DNA of 33,086 bases from an uncultured Muribaculaceae bacterium (GTDB taxonomy: Bacteria; Bacteroidota; Bacteroidia; Bacteroidales; Muribaculaceae): assembly GCA_947178505.1 (NCBI GenBank), contig CAMWYR010000025.1, positions 1 to 33,086 on the forward strand. The letters run 5' to 3'. The notes beneath the pieces were generated by a model. That model worked only from the letters and a program-made list of their open reading frames with translations, was not told the origin of the DNA and did no database searches. The position numbers and the translations under genes are program-made. How positions within the stretch are numbered: position 1 is the stretch's first letter; the number at the start of each line of letters is the position of its first letter. Positions 1 through 8,523 of this stretch are shown piece after piece.

Positions 1-14
1 TCATCATAAATTTT

Positions 15-1004
15 ATGGGAAAAGTCAAGTCGTTACTCTTTACTTTCGGAATAGCAGCCACATTGATGGCGTGCGGTTCGAAGGCTACAGCTGCCCCGGA
101 AGCGGTGTCCGCAGCTAATGAATCGGTTCCGAATGTATATTATGTAAAGGATATTACTCCTGAAAACCTTATTAAGGTCTACGAAGCTCTCGGGCGTAAG
201 GCAGAGGGTAAGAACATCGGTATAAAGATTTCTACCGGCGAATCGAATAAATCCAATCATCTCGACACGGCGCTTATTTCAAAGTTCGTAAAGTTGATCG
301 GGGGTACGTTCGTGGAATGTAACACTGCCTATAACGGCAACCGCAACACAACCGAAGCCCACCTTAAGGCAGCCAAGGATCACGGTTTCACTGATCTTGC
401 CGGCATTGACATCATGGATGCCGATGGGGAAATGGAATTGCCGGTGGAAGGAGGCAAACACCTTAAGAAAGATATAGTCGGTAAGAATCTTGCCAACCAT
501 GACTTCCTTGTTGTGCTCTCTCACTTCAAGGGTCACCAGATGGGTGGTTTCGGAGGTGCACTGAAAAATATCTCAATCGGGATCGCCTCTTCTGCAGGAA
601 AGACTTATATTCATAGTGCGGGAAAAACTGATGATGTCAATGCTATATGGAAAAATACCGCCGAGCAACGGGATTTTATCGAATCTATGGCCGAGGCTGC
701 CAAGGCAATAACAGACTATGAGGGTGATAAAATTCTCTATATCAATGTTGCCAACAAACTTTCGGTAGACTGTGACTGCAACGGAAATCCCGCGGCTCCG
801 GAGATGGGCGATATCGGTATCCTCGCATCTCTTGACCCCGTAGCACTTGACAAGGCATGTGTGGATCTGGTGATGAACTCTGATGACCCCGGAAAGGAAC
901 ACCTCATTGATCGCATCAACTCGCGATTGGGAACTGTGATTCTTTCTCATGCCGAGGAACTCGGAGTCGGTACGCAGAACTATAATCTTGTAACGTTGGA
1001 ATAA
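15..1004 (+). CDS. DUF362-domain lipoprotein
   Basis: 329-aa protein with an N-terminal signal sequence ending in a lipobox (LMAC, Cys20), so it is probably a lipoprotein anchored outside the cytoplasmic membrane. The body matches the DUF362 family, recognised from the central segment with SHFKGHQMGGFGGALKN (about residues 170-186) and the later DPVALDKACVDLV stretch. DUF362 proteins are often tied to iron-sulfur or ferredoxin proteins, but their reaction is not settled. No CxxCxxC ferredoxin cluster is present; the only close cysteines are in CDC near residue 253. It is the first gene of the window, so upstream partners cannot be seen. A strong terminator follows about 80 bp downstream. The family call is fairly sure; the function is unknown. 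Confidence 0.8.
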   Translation: MGKVKSLLFTFGIAATLMACGSKATAAPEAVSAANESVPNVYYVKDITPENLIKVYEALGRKAEGKNIGIKISTGESNKSNHLDTALISKFVKLIGGTFVECNTAYNGNRNTTEAHLKAAKDHGFTDLAGIDIMDADGEMELPVEGGKHLKKDIVGKNLANHDFLVVLSHFKGHQMGGFGGALKNISIGIASSAGKTYIHSAGKTDDVNAIWKNTAEQRDFIESMAEAAKAITDYEGDKILYINVANKLSVDCDCNGNPAAPEMGDIGILASLDPVALDKACVDLVMNSDDPGKEHLIDRINSRLGTVILSHAEELGVGTQNYNLVTLE

Positions 1005-1083
1005 CCGTCCCTGTGGCTACTGTAACGGAATCTCCACATAGATAAGAAAGTTATATTTAGGTTGAACGCATAAACAATCTATC

Positions 1084-1110
1084 AAAAGGCTGCTCAGGCA
1101 GCCTTTTTAT
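1084..1110 (+). terminator. Intrinsic terminator after the DUF362 gene
   Basis: Perfect 10-bp stem (AAAAGGCTGC at 1084-1093 pairing with GCAGCCTTTT at 1098-1107), loop TCAG, then a short T run. It lies about 80 bp after the DUF362 stop and ends that transcript. Confidence 0.85.
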
Positions 1111-1236
1111 TTTGAGGATAGATTGGAAGTGAGTCAACGACTTCAGGCCATATAGAATGTTGCAATTGAAAATCGGCTATAAAGGCAGATAATATCAAAA
1201 TATTGCAGAAGTGTTTTAATAGCGGTTAATAATTAC

Positions 1237-1244
1237 TATATTTG
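1237..1244 (+). promoter_or_regulatory. Bacteroidetes-type -7 box (TATATTTG) for the vWA gene
   Basis: TATATTTG fits the Bacteroidetes TAnnTTTG element. A T-rich stretch about 20 bp upstream (1214-1217) is a weak -33 candidate. The leader to the start codon at 1352 would be about 100 nt. Confidence 0.5.
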
Positions 1245-1351
1245 CAATAGAAAGGATTAAGCAATTGATGTTAATTCTCGCGAAAGAACCATTGTTTAAT
1301 CTTTTCCGTCATTCAAAAATGAGATAAAGAATTAACAATAAAAATATTATT

Positions 1352-1990
1352 ATGAGACGACTTCCGGTATATCTCCTTCTCGATACGTCGGGCTCCATGT
1401 ATGGCGAGCCGATCGAGGCAGTAAAGAACGGAGTGCAGGTACTTGTTTCCACCCTCCGTCAGGATCCCTATGCTCTTGAGACAGCTTATCTCAGTATCAT
1501 TACATTCGACAGTCAGGCAAAGCAGGTGACTCCGCTGACCGAACTGGCGGCATTCCAGCAGCCAAATATCGAAGCAAGCGGATGCACGGCGCTCGGTGAG
1601 GCCCTCTCGCTTCTCGCAAGCAAGGCTGATCAGGAAGTGACCAAGACCACTATGGAAAAGAAGGGTGATTGGAAACCCCTCGTGTTTATTATGACCGATG
1701 GAGAACCTACCGATGACCTTTCCAAGGGTATCGCCGACTTCAAGAAAGGGAAATGGGGTATGGTAGTGGCTTGTGCGGCCGGCGCAGGAGCCAACACCGA
1801 CACTCTCAAGAAAATCACAGAATCGGTTGTATCACTCGATACGGCCGATAGCGCAACCATCAAGGCCTTCTTCAAATGGGTGTCTGCTTCAGTAAGCGCC
1901 GGCAGCATGAAGGTTGAGGAGACAGGCGCTCAGGATGGTACTCTCAGCGAGTTGCCCCCGCCTCCGCCCGAAGTGAATATTGTGGTCTGA
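1352..1990 (+). CDS. TerY-like von Willebrand factor A domain protein
   Basis: 212 aa, essentially one vWA domain. The metal-ion-dependent adhesion site is complete: D11-x-S13-x-S15 at the N-terminus, Thr79 in GCTALGEAL and Asp116 in MTDGEPTDD. The protein ends in a proline run (LPPPPPEVNIVV, residues 201-212), as I associate with TerY-family proteins. There is no signal peptide, so it is cytosolic. In tellurite-resistance (Ter) gene sets, TerY is encoded beside a kinase and a PP2C phosphatase. Neither is present here, so this is an orphan copy and its partner is unknown. It has its own promoter and is followed by a hairpin at 2072-2107. It belongs to the same fold as the vWA protein at 32104-32832 but is clearly diverged from it. 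Confidence 0.8.
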   Translation: MRRLPVYLLLDTSGSMYGEPIEAVKNGVQVLVSTLRQDPYALETAYLSIITFDSQAKQVTPLTELAAFQQPNIEASGCTALGEALSLLASKADQEVTKTTMEKKGDWKPLVFIMTDGEPTDDLSKGIADFKKGKWGMVVACAAGAGANTDTLKKITESVVSLDTADSATIKAFFKWVSASVSAGSMKVEETGAQDGTLSELPPPPPEVNIVV

Positions 1991-2071
1991 CAATCTCTCG
2001 ATTCTCACCTCCTGGTGGATTATTTAAGACAAGAAATTTTTCTAATCCCGATACGTCCAAATATCCCCGAG

Positions 2072-2110
2072 ATCCATCCTTCCTGTAGCAGACACGGAAG
2101 GATGGATTTC
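2072..2110 (+). terminator. Hairpin between the vWA and helicase genes
   Basis: Perfect 12-bp stem (ATCCATCCTTCC at 2072-2083 with GGAAGGATGGAT at 2096-2107), 12-nt loop, then only three T residues. It is probably a terminator for the vWA gene. Because it sits only about 20 nt before the helicase start codon, it could also shape the helicase leader. Confidence 0.6.
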
Positions 2111-2128
2111 CAATCAAGTTAAAAATAG

Positions 2129-3940
2129 ATGAAATACGTTCATCCGGTATCCTCGACTCAGGAAGATGTGCTCAAATACCTTAGAGATAAGCCTCAAGGG
2201 ATAACTTTTCTTCATGGAAAGGCGGGGAGTGGCAAGACATATGTCATAAATAAGTTGGCCTCCTCCAATCCTCGGTGTAAGGTTATTGCACCGACTAACC
2301 TTGCATCCGGTCTGTATAAGGGCGCTTCTACCATCCATTCATTTTTCTGGGGAGCGTTTGATAATTTGGATGAGGGATATCAGAATCCGGAAAATCTTGA
2401 CGAATCTAAAATTGAATATTTACGTAAGCGGTTGTCCGGTATCGAAATGCTAATCATAGATGAAGTGTCTATGGTGAGGGCCGATACGCTGGAGATGATA
2501 GATTGTATCTGCCGGGAGGCAAGGGAATCGACAAAGCCATTCGGAGGAATTTCTGTTGTGCTCGTGGGCGACTTGTTTCAGTTGCCTCCGATCGTTACTG
2601 ACGAAGCGACTCTCAATTACCTTAATCATGAGTATGGAGGAATCCATTTCTTTAACTCTCACGTGATTCAGGACAACATATCTTCTATCCGGCTATTTGA
2701 GCTCACACTTTCATACCGCCAGAAGAGTGATCCGGAATTTGTAGGGCTCCTTGATGCTTTCCGCCGTCCGCTTGATGACAATGAAAAGGTTGAGTTGATC
2801 AACCGGATCAATAGGAGAGTGGCAACAGTCCTGCCGTCGGATGCTGTCTACGTTGCATCATCAAATGAGCAGGTGGCCTACATTAATGCAGAGAAACTTG
2901 ATGCTCTGCCGGGAGCAACCGAAGTGTTGGAAGCTGAATATACCATTCAACTGCGCAACTCTACAGAATATCTGAAATTGTCGCATAGCGAGCTGCCCAC
3001 AACGGAGGACATTGAAAAGATTGTGGTTCCCTCTCAGTATGACCCTGTGCTATACTATAAGCCTGGAGCCCGCGTCATGATTACAAAGAACGCAAAATAT
3101 TTCGGCTATTGTAATGGAGATATCGGCACCATCCGTGAGTTTAATGGAAAATCATTTGTAATCGACCTTGATAACGGACGTACAGTGGAGTGTCCCAACG
3201 TACGCGACCGGTATTATGAGAATCAGAAGAATGAGCGGCGCTTCGAGATGGAGTATGACGGCAAAAAGCATCGGCTGATCCGGAAGAAATATCCCGTGCA
3301 GATAACAACTCAGTATCCTGTGAAACTCGCATATGCGCTGACCATCCATAAATCGCAAGGCCAGACGTTTGAGAAGGTCATACTCGATCTGAAGAGTCAT
3401 ATCTTTGCGCCCGGACAGCTTTACGTTGCCCTCAGTAGGGCTAAAAGTCTTGACAACCTGTATCTTACAAAAGAAATAACCTACAGTGATCTGATATCCG
3501 ATAATTCCATCTTTAAGTTTCTGAATGAACTTCGCCTTCTCAATGGTGGCAGTCTCGAGGGCGAAATGAATGAGGAGCTGCTGGGGCGAAAGAAGTATAT
3601 TGCCTCCGATCGCTGTGAAAACTTCATCAGTTTCGTAAGAATGAAAGAAGAGAATCCCGGAACCAGGGATTTCCTCTGTCATACGCTGGAAAGCTATCGC
3701 AGCGTCATGGCATTAGGCGAGTATGATATGGCCACTAATGAACTCACAAAGGTAATCGACCTTATTACTTCTTCTTATATGACTGAGTCATACGGTGCAT
3801 TGATTTCAAAGATCCGCACGGAGAAGGATTCTTTCGATCAGATCGCCTTCAATCTGAACGCCATATTCGAAATCTACACCGACGTCATCAGGATGCCCCG
3901 GCGCCAGATTTCAGTAGACTCAAAATTCCTTCCCGCCTGA
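2129..3940 (+). CDS. Pif1/RecD-type superfamily 1 DNA helicase
   Basis: 603 aa. Helicase motifs occur in order: Walker A GKAGSGKT (residues 30-37), Walker B LIIDEVSM (108-115), motif [11 protein letters not shown] (147-154), [16 protein letters not shown] (400-415) and motif [11 protein letters not shown] (432-440). These place it in the 5'-to-3' Pif1/Dda/RecD-like group of superfamily 1, which unwinds DNA using ATP. Residues from about 470 to 603 form a C-terminal extension with no motif I recognise, probably helical. Stand-alone proteins of this kind are common in Bacteroidales. The exact role (replication-fork restart, R-loop or G-quadruplex removal) cannot be read from sequence. The gene is alone on its strand and runs toward the flavoprotein gene at 3985-4467. 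Confidence 0.85.
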   Translation: MKYVHPVSSTQEDVLKYLRDKPQGITFLHGKAGSGKTYVINKLASSNPRCKVIAPTNLASGLYKGASTIHSFFWGAFDNLDEGYQNPENLDESKIEYLRKRLSGIEMLIIDEVSMVRADTLEMIDCICREARESTKPFGGISVVLVGDLFQLPPIVTDEATLNYLNHEYGGIHFFNSHVIQDNISSIRLFELTLSYRQKSDPEFVGLLDAFRRPLDDNEKVELINRINRRVATVLPSDAVYVASSNEQVAYINAEKLDALPGATEVLEAEYTIQLRNSTEYLKLSHSELPTTEDIEKIVVPSQYDPVLYYKPGARVMITKNAKYFGYCNGDIGTIREFNGKSFVIDLDNGRTVECPNVRDRYYENQKNERRFEMEYDGKKHRLIRKKYPVQITTQYPVKLAYALTIHKSQGQTFEKVILDLKSHIFAPGQLYVALSRAKSLDNLYLTKEITYSDLISDNSIFKFLNELRLLNGGSLEGEMNEELLGRKKYIASDRCENFISFVRMKEENPGTRDFLCHTLESYRSVMALGEYDMATNELTKVIDLITSSYMTESYGALISKIRTEKDSFDQIAFNLNAIFEIYTDVIRMPRRQISVDSKFLPA

Positions 3941-3984
3941 GCTCGACCAAGTAAAGGATAGAAATTCATAATTACGGGCACGGC

Positions 3985-4467
3985 TCAGGGTTTGCATTTT
4001 CCGACAGGGGGCTCGGTAAGCGTGATCCTCACGATCTCAGTTATCGTCAGACTCCTTTCTATGGCAGCATCGAAATGTGACATGTAATGTGGAAGAAACC
4101 TTTCACATATCAGCCGCAGTGCCTCGATTTTCTCCTGTTCATCTTCTACAAATTCGGCAATTCCGACTGCTACGGCCGAATGGAAATACTCAGTAAAATT
4201 ATTACGCTCCTCTTCATATTTGGGAGTGCAGCGGCTCACAGCTGACAGACTGACATATGGATTATTTTTTATGCAGTCGAGTTTCTCACCATCCTTTGCA
4301 CAATGAAAGTAGAAGGTGCGTTCATCCTTACGGGCAAGAGAGAGGGGTAGACCATAGGGCGTGCTGTCGGGACGCACAAAACTTACGGTAACATAAGGTG
4401 CCCGATCAAGGACATCGAGTGCCCATACGGCATCTTTTTCTCTTTTGAATTTTCTCATTTTTCTCAT
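3985..4467 (-). CDS. NimA-like pyridoxamine 5'-phosphate oxidase-family flavoprotein
   Basis: 160-aa split-barrel, FMN-binding type protein. The order is typical: N-terminal MRKFKREKD, a beta-rich core that includes TFYFHCAKDGEKLDCIKNNP, and the C-terminal ERSLTITEIVRITL strand. Members related to the nitroimidazole-resistance (Nim) proteins have this layout, but most are housekeeping proteins of unknown substrate, so resistance should not be assumed. The start used is the first ATG at 4467; a second in-frame ATG (residue 4) would shorten it by three residues. It converges with the helicase gene and is divergent from the sugar porter, sharing a 175-bp AT-rich gap with it. Confidence 0.75.
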   Translation of the reverse strand: MRKMRKFKREKDAVWALDVLDRAPYVTVSFVRPDSTPYGLPLSLARKDERTFYFHCAKDGEKLDCIKNNPYVSLSAVSRCTPKYEEERNNFTEYFHSAVAVGIAEFVEDEQEKIEALRLICERFLPHYMSHFDAAIERSLTITEIVRITLTEPPVGKCKP

Positions 4468-4522
4468 AGCCCATTACTTTTTTTTAATTTGATTTTTTAA
4501 AATTATAAAAAAAATCAGATAT

Positions 4523-4556
4523 GTTGGCGTAACGTAGAAGTTTTTCATTAATTTTG
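4523..4556 (+). promoter_or_regulatory. Probable promoter of the sugar porter - kinase - permease genes
   Basis: TAATTTTG (4549-4556) fits TAnnTTTG. GTTG at 4523-4526 is a partial -33 match with a slightly long 22-bp spacer. The leader to 4643 is about 80 nt. Confidence 0.45.
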
Positions 4557-4642
4557 TTATCCACATCTGAGTATTTTCTTTTTCATGGTTAAGGAAGTAT
4601 TCGGAATGATGAATTAAGACTCCTCAAGAGAACACTCCGATA

Positions 4643-5860
4643 ATGGCCCGGTTAGTAAGCAAGAAATATACAGTTCCATTTATATGCGTAACCTCACTTT
4701 TCTTTATGTGGGGCTTCGCGCGTTCCGTGCTTGATGTTCTGAACAAGCATTTTCAGGAACTTCTTTCAATCAGCATCACGCAATCCTCACTCGTACAGGC
4801 TACGACCTATACGGGCTATTTTCTGATGGCCATACCGGCCGGACTAATTATTTCGCGTGGTGGCTACCGGCGCGGAATTGTATGGGGATTGCTGCTATTC
4901 GGGCTTGGAGCACTCCTTTTCATTCCAGGAGAGAGATACATGTCTTTTCAATTATTTCTCGCTGCTCTATTTCTGATAGGGTGCGGACTCGCAATGCTTG
5001 AGACCTCAGCCAACCCATACGCTACAGAGATGGGCCCACGAGAAACGGCGGCAGGTCGACTTAATCTCGGTCAATCGTTTAACGGACTCGGTTGCATCCT
5101 TGGTCCTGTAGTTATGGGAGCTTTTCTATTTTCCGCAGAGGGGAGCGGCCATGTGGCCGTGCCCTATACTATCATGGGAGCAGTAGTGCTTTTAGTAGCA
5201 GTCTGCTTTATGTTTATTCCGTTGCCGGCAATTCAGCCCGGCGATGGGAGAGTGGAGGAGGCAGAAAGCAAGCGTAGCCCTTCAAAAGTATTCCGAGAAT
5301 TACTCACTTCCCCGAAGTTTCTTGCAGGATTCGGCGCCTTGTTCTTCTATGAGATATCGGAAATTTCCATCAACAGTCTCTTTTTTAATTACGTTACTTC
5401 CGAGGGATGGATCCCACGTGAGAGAGTGCCGATGGTAATATCCTTCTGTGCACTAGGTCTTTTTATGTTTGCCCGCGTGATAGGATCGCTGATCATGTCG
5501 AGAGTAAGATCCTCAAAAGTGCTGGTTATTGCCTCCTTGGGGGCGGTAGTGGCAACATTACTTGTCAGTAGCGGCCTCGGGGCTGTGTCTCATTATTCAC
5601 TGTTCGCCATATATCTGTTTGAAGCAATTATGTTCCCGACAATCTTCGCGCTGACGATAGTCGAGGCCGGAGAGAATGTGAAATTGGCATCCTCTCTGCT
5701 GATGATGTCTCCGATAGGGGGAGCGGTCGGCACTTACGTTATGAGTCAGGTGGCTGAAAGCGTATCGATTTCATTATCATTTCTTGTGCCCGCGGTAGGC
5801 TATTTAGTGGTTCTGGCATATGCCCTCACGGTAGCGAGTAAAGCAGATGCACCAACCTAA
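4643..5860 (+). CDS. FucP-family sugar:H+ symporter (major facilitator superfamily)
   Basis: 405 aa, about 12 hydrophobic segments. The N-terminus (FICVTSLFFMWGFARSVLDVLN) and the SANPYATEMGP motif around residue 120 are characteristic of the L-fucose/glucose/galactose symporter (FucP/GlcP) family, which imports sugars with protons across the inner membrane. The sugar cannot be told from sequence. A PfkB kinase gene follows 45 bp downstream in the same direction, suggesting import followed by phosphorylation. No isomerase, aldolase or glycosidase is next to it, so it does not look like a full fucose pathway. Confidence 0.85.
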   Translation: MARLVSKKYTVPFICVTSLFFMWGFARSVLDVLNKHFQELLSISITQSSLVQATTYTGYFLMAIPAGLIISRGGYRRGIVWGLLLFGLGALLFIPGERYMSFQLFLAALFLIGCGLAMLETSANPYATEMGPRETAAGRLNLGQSFNGLGCILGPVVMGAFLFSAEGSGHVAVPYTIMGAVVLLVAVCFMFIPLPAIQPGDGRVEEAESKRSPSKVFRELLTSPKFLAGFGALFFYEISEISINSLFFNYVTSEGWIPRERVPMVISFCALGLFMFARVIGSLIMSRVRSSKVLVIASLGAVVATLLVSSGLGAVSHYSLFAIYLFEAIMFPTIFALTIVEAGENVKLASSLLMMSPIGGAVGTYVMSQVAESVSISLSFLVPAVGYLVVLAYALTVASKADAPT

Positions 5861-5905
5861 ACGGTATTTGGGGTGTTTACATAATGATAGTTTTACACAT
5901 CTGAT

Positions 5906-6835
5906 ATGCACGACTCACATCCACTATACTGTATCGGCCATATTACTCACGACCGGATCGTCACTCCCGACTTTACGAAAGAGATGCCGGGAGGAACCGT
6001 ATATTATTTTGCAAATGCATTACACCGAATGGATGCCCCAAACTTCCGGGTTGTCACGTGTGTAGGGCAGGATGAGATGGACGCGGTAGGAGAGCTGAAA
6101 GACAGAGGAGTACGGGTTACAGTGCTTGATAGCCCTTCCTCCGTTTTTTTTGAGAATATCTATGGTGAGGATATCGATAGACGCACTCAAAGAGTTCTGG
6201 CGAAAGCTCGGCCCTTCACACTGAAGAATATTAAGGATAGATTGAATGATAATGATTATAAGCAGTCATCTACTATCGGGGGGCGACCGATTTTTCATCT
6301 CGGCACATTGCTTGCAGACGATTTCGATATGGAGACGGTAAATTATCTTGCATCATTAGGAGATGTATCAGTAGATATTCAAGGGTATCTCCGGAGAGTG
6401 GAGGAAGAGCGTGTGATTCATCAGGATGTCCCCGATAAAGAACAACTATTGTCATTGACTGCCATATTGAAGGCAAATGAGGAAGAGATGAAGGTGCTGA
6501 CAGGCTCTGATGATCCGGTAGAAGCAGCCGGGAAGCTTGCGGAATATGGGTGCCGTGAGGTGGTGCTTACACTTGGCTCGAAAGGATCTCTGATTTACAC
6601 TGACGGAAGATTTTACAGGATACCGGCCTATCCCCCCGCGGCAATTACTGATGCCACCGGTTGCGGCGACACATACATGGCCGGATACCTGCTGAAAAGA
6701 AGTCAGGGTGCCGATCCTGAAGAAGCCGGAAGATTCGCCTCGGCAATGTGCTCTATTAAACTCAGTCACACAGGGCCGCTATGCGCATCGGAGAAGGATG
6801 TTTATGAATTCATTAAAAGCCACGAAGGAAAATAA
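5906..6835 (+). CDS. PfkB-family carbohydrate (or nucleoside) kinase
   Basis: 309 aa, the usual length for the family. The C-terminal PfkB signature is present as DATGCGDTYMAG (residues 249-260), with Asp255 as the expected catalytic base, and the Mg/ATP-side NEEEMKVLTG motif lies at 191-200. The N-terminal GHITHDRI and PGGTVYYFA segments correspond to the substrate-binding part, where ribokinase-like enzymes have a GG pair. The protein would phosphorylate a sugar or nucleoside with ATP in the cytosol. The exact substrate is open, but the FucP-type porter 45 bp upstream is its likely supplier. A permease gene of the amino-acid/polyamine superfamily follows after 67 bp. Confidence 0.8.
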   Translation: MHDSHPLYCIGHITHDRIVTPDFTKEMPGGTVYYFANALHRMDAPNFRVVTCVGQDEMDAVGELKDRGVRVTVLDSPSSVFFENIYGEDIDRRTQRVLAKARPFTLKNIKDRLNDNDYKQSSTIGGRPIFHLGTLLADDFDMETVNYLASLGDVSVDIQGYLRRVEEERVIHQDVPDKEQLLSLTAILKANEEEMKVLTGSDDPVEAAGKLAEYGCREVVLTLGSKGSLIYTDGRFYRIPAYPPAAITDATGCGDTYMAGYLLKRSQGADPEEAGRFASAMCSIKLSHTGPLCASEKDVYEFIKSHEGK

Positions 6836-6902
6836 TATTTCAGAATAGTGCGTTAAGGGAATTGGTGGGGGCTAAATATCAATTACTCTGTTTATTTTAT
6901 AA

Positions 6903-8282
6903 ATGCTTTCTACAGGAAAACTGGGTTTTTGGGGACTCACCGCATTGGTCTTCGGATTGGTGATTGGAGTCGGTATCTTTAACCTTCCTCAGAATCTTGC
7001 AGTAAATGCTGGCCCCGGATGTGTATTCCTGGCGTGGCTAATCACAGGCTTGGGTATCCTTCCGCTGGTAATGGTTTTCAAATATCTGAGCGAGAGATAT
7101 CCTCAGTATAATGCCGGGTTATACCAATATGCCCAAGCGGGATTCGGTAATTATGTCGGATTCAACATCGCCTGGGGCTACTGGCTATGTTCTGCATTCT
7201 CTAATGTGGCATATGCCATCATGTTCAATGATACGTTAGGCGCTTTCATACCGGTTTTGCATAATCACGGTTGGGAAACTATTCTTTTCGGTTCAGTCTT
7301 CATCTGGCTGATGTTCTTTATTGTATCAAGAGGAGTACGGACTGCAAAATTTGTTAATAATCTGCTTTCCCTGGTGAAGATAGTTATGCTGATTTTCATT
7401 ATCGTCGTTTTCATTATGTTTTTCGATATCGGACTGTTTTCCGTTGATATATGGGGAAAGGGTTTGAATCTTGGTAATGTCGGCGCTCAGATCAGCCACA
7501 CGATGATGATAACATTATTCTGCTTTTTCGGCGTAGAGGGAGCGGTAATGATGTCTGCTCGAGCCCGGAGAAGTAAGGATGTCGGTCGCGCGGGGGTAGT
7601 AGGGTTTCTTATTTCCGTTTTACTATATCTTGCGGTCTCACTGTTATGTTTCGGACTGATGTCGCAGGCCGAGCTGTCAGGTCTTAAAGATCCCTCGATA
7701 GCCTATATACTTCGACACACATGTGGAGAATGGTCATACTGGTTTGTTATCTCAGCTATGATTATTGCGTTGCTTGGCGGTTGGGTAGCATGGACACTGG
7801 TAGTGGCACAGGTGCCATACGAGGCATCTCTAGTGGGGATTCTCCCGAAATGCTTCAGTCGAGTAAACCGCCATAACATGCCGGCATTCGGCCTTATGGC
7901 ATCGAGCATCGCAATGGAATTCTTCATGTTGCTTGTGGTGTTTGCCGACGATATGTATCTGGCTGCATTACAGGTAACCGGACTGATGATCCTTCCCTGC
8001 TATCTCTTCACAGGTCTTTTTATGCTTAAAGTTGCTGACAGTAGGGCTACAAGAGCTCTTGGACTTGTCACATTCATATTCTGCTGCTGGATGATATATG
8101 CGGGTGGTTTCTATGACTTCCTCTTGACGTCAGGATTTTATCTTCTCGGACTTCCATTCTTCTATATGGCGAGGAAAGAAAAGGGAACCACTACAAAAAT
8201 TATTTCAAACCGGAATGATAAGATCTGTTTAGGAATTCTCATTTTATTCGCAATTGCAGGCTGTTGGATATTACTAAACTGA
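6903..8282 (+). CDS. APC-superfamily amino-acid permease (basic amino acid antiporter-like)
   Basis: 459 aa with about 12 transmembrane segments. The N-terminal motif GLVIGVGIFNLPQNLA is the unwound first helix (Gly-rich G[IV]G[IV]F) that binds the amino-acid backbone in this superfamily. The overall pattern, including YPQYNAGLYQYAQAGFGNYVGFNIAWGYW, is closest to the arginine/ornithine or arginine/agmatine antiporters (ArcD/AdiC-like), but substrate assignment from memory is weak. It may be the last gene of the porter-kinase unit and is followed by a strong terminator, so it is separated from the ior operon downstream. Supply of aromatic amino acids to that operon is conceivable but not shown. 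Confidence 0.8.
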   Translation: MLSTGKLGFWGLTALVFGLVIGVGIFNLPQNLAVNAGPGCVFLAWLITGLGILPLVMVFKYLSERYPQYNAGLYQYAQAGFGNYVGFNIAWGYWLCSAFSNVAYAIMFNDTLGAFIPVLHNHGWETILFGSVFIWLMFFIVSRGVRTAKFVNNLLSLVKIVMLIFIIVVFIMFFDIGLFSVDIWGKGLNLGNVGAQISHTMMITLFCFFGVEGAVMMSARARRSKDVGRAGVVGFLISVLLYLAVSLLCFGLMSQAELSGLKDPSIAYILRHTCGEWSYWFVISAMIIALLGGWVAWTLVVAQVPYEASLVGILPKCFSRVNRHNMPAFGLMASSIAMEFFMLLVVFADDMYLAALQVTGLMILPCYLFTGLFMLKVADSRATRALGLVTFIFCCWMIYAGGFYDFLLTSGFYLLGLPFFYMARKEKGTTTKIISNRNDKICLGILILFAIAGCWILLN

Positions 8283-8318
8283 ATTCTTGCAAAGATTTGT
8301 TATAAAGCTGGTTAAAAG

Positions 8319-8368
8319 CCGGCTCTTCCTTCTCTGGAAAAGTGAGGAGGAAGAGCCGGTTTTCTTTT
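8319..8368 (+). terminator. Strong terminator between the permease and iorA
   Basis: Perfect 12-bp GC-rich stem (CCGGCTCTTCCT at 8319-8330 with AGGAAGAGCCGG at 8348-8359), 17-nt loop, followed by TTTTCTTTT. It ends the upstream unit before the iorA promoter. Confidence 0.9.
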
Positions 8369-8387
8369 AAAAGATAGGCTCTGAATA

Positions 8388-8418
8388 TTTGATATATCAA
8401 AATAAATTATTACATTTG
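8388..8418 (+). promoter_or_regulatory. Consensus Bacteroidetes promoter of the ior operon
   Basis: TTTG (8388-8391), 19-bp spacer, TACATTTG (8411-8418): a full match to the Bacteroidetes housekeeping promoter. The transcribed leader would be about 100 nt and contains a 10-bp perfect palindrome, ATGGCGCCAT (8450-8459), which could be a regulator site. Confidence 0.8.
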
Positions 8419-8523
8419 CAAATAACGATTCCACTATCTGGCGAATATTATGGCGCCATGATTGCAAATTGTCGTTAATTCCTAACCAGTAAGTAACAAC
8501 TGAAATCATACAACCGACCTTTC

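Larger units (their letters stand above)
1005..1351. other. Intergenic region, DUF362 to vWA gene (347 bp)
   Basis: Contains the terminator at 1084-1110 and the promoter -7 box at 1237-1244. The remainder is AT-rich and I see no ORF or RNA gene in it. Confidence 0.6.

Noticed and set aside
3936..3989. Dyad CCTGAGC / GCTCAGG at the helicase-flavoprotein junction as a terminator
   Set aside because: Seven-bp arms separated by about 40 nt without a T run; too weak to call.
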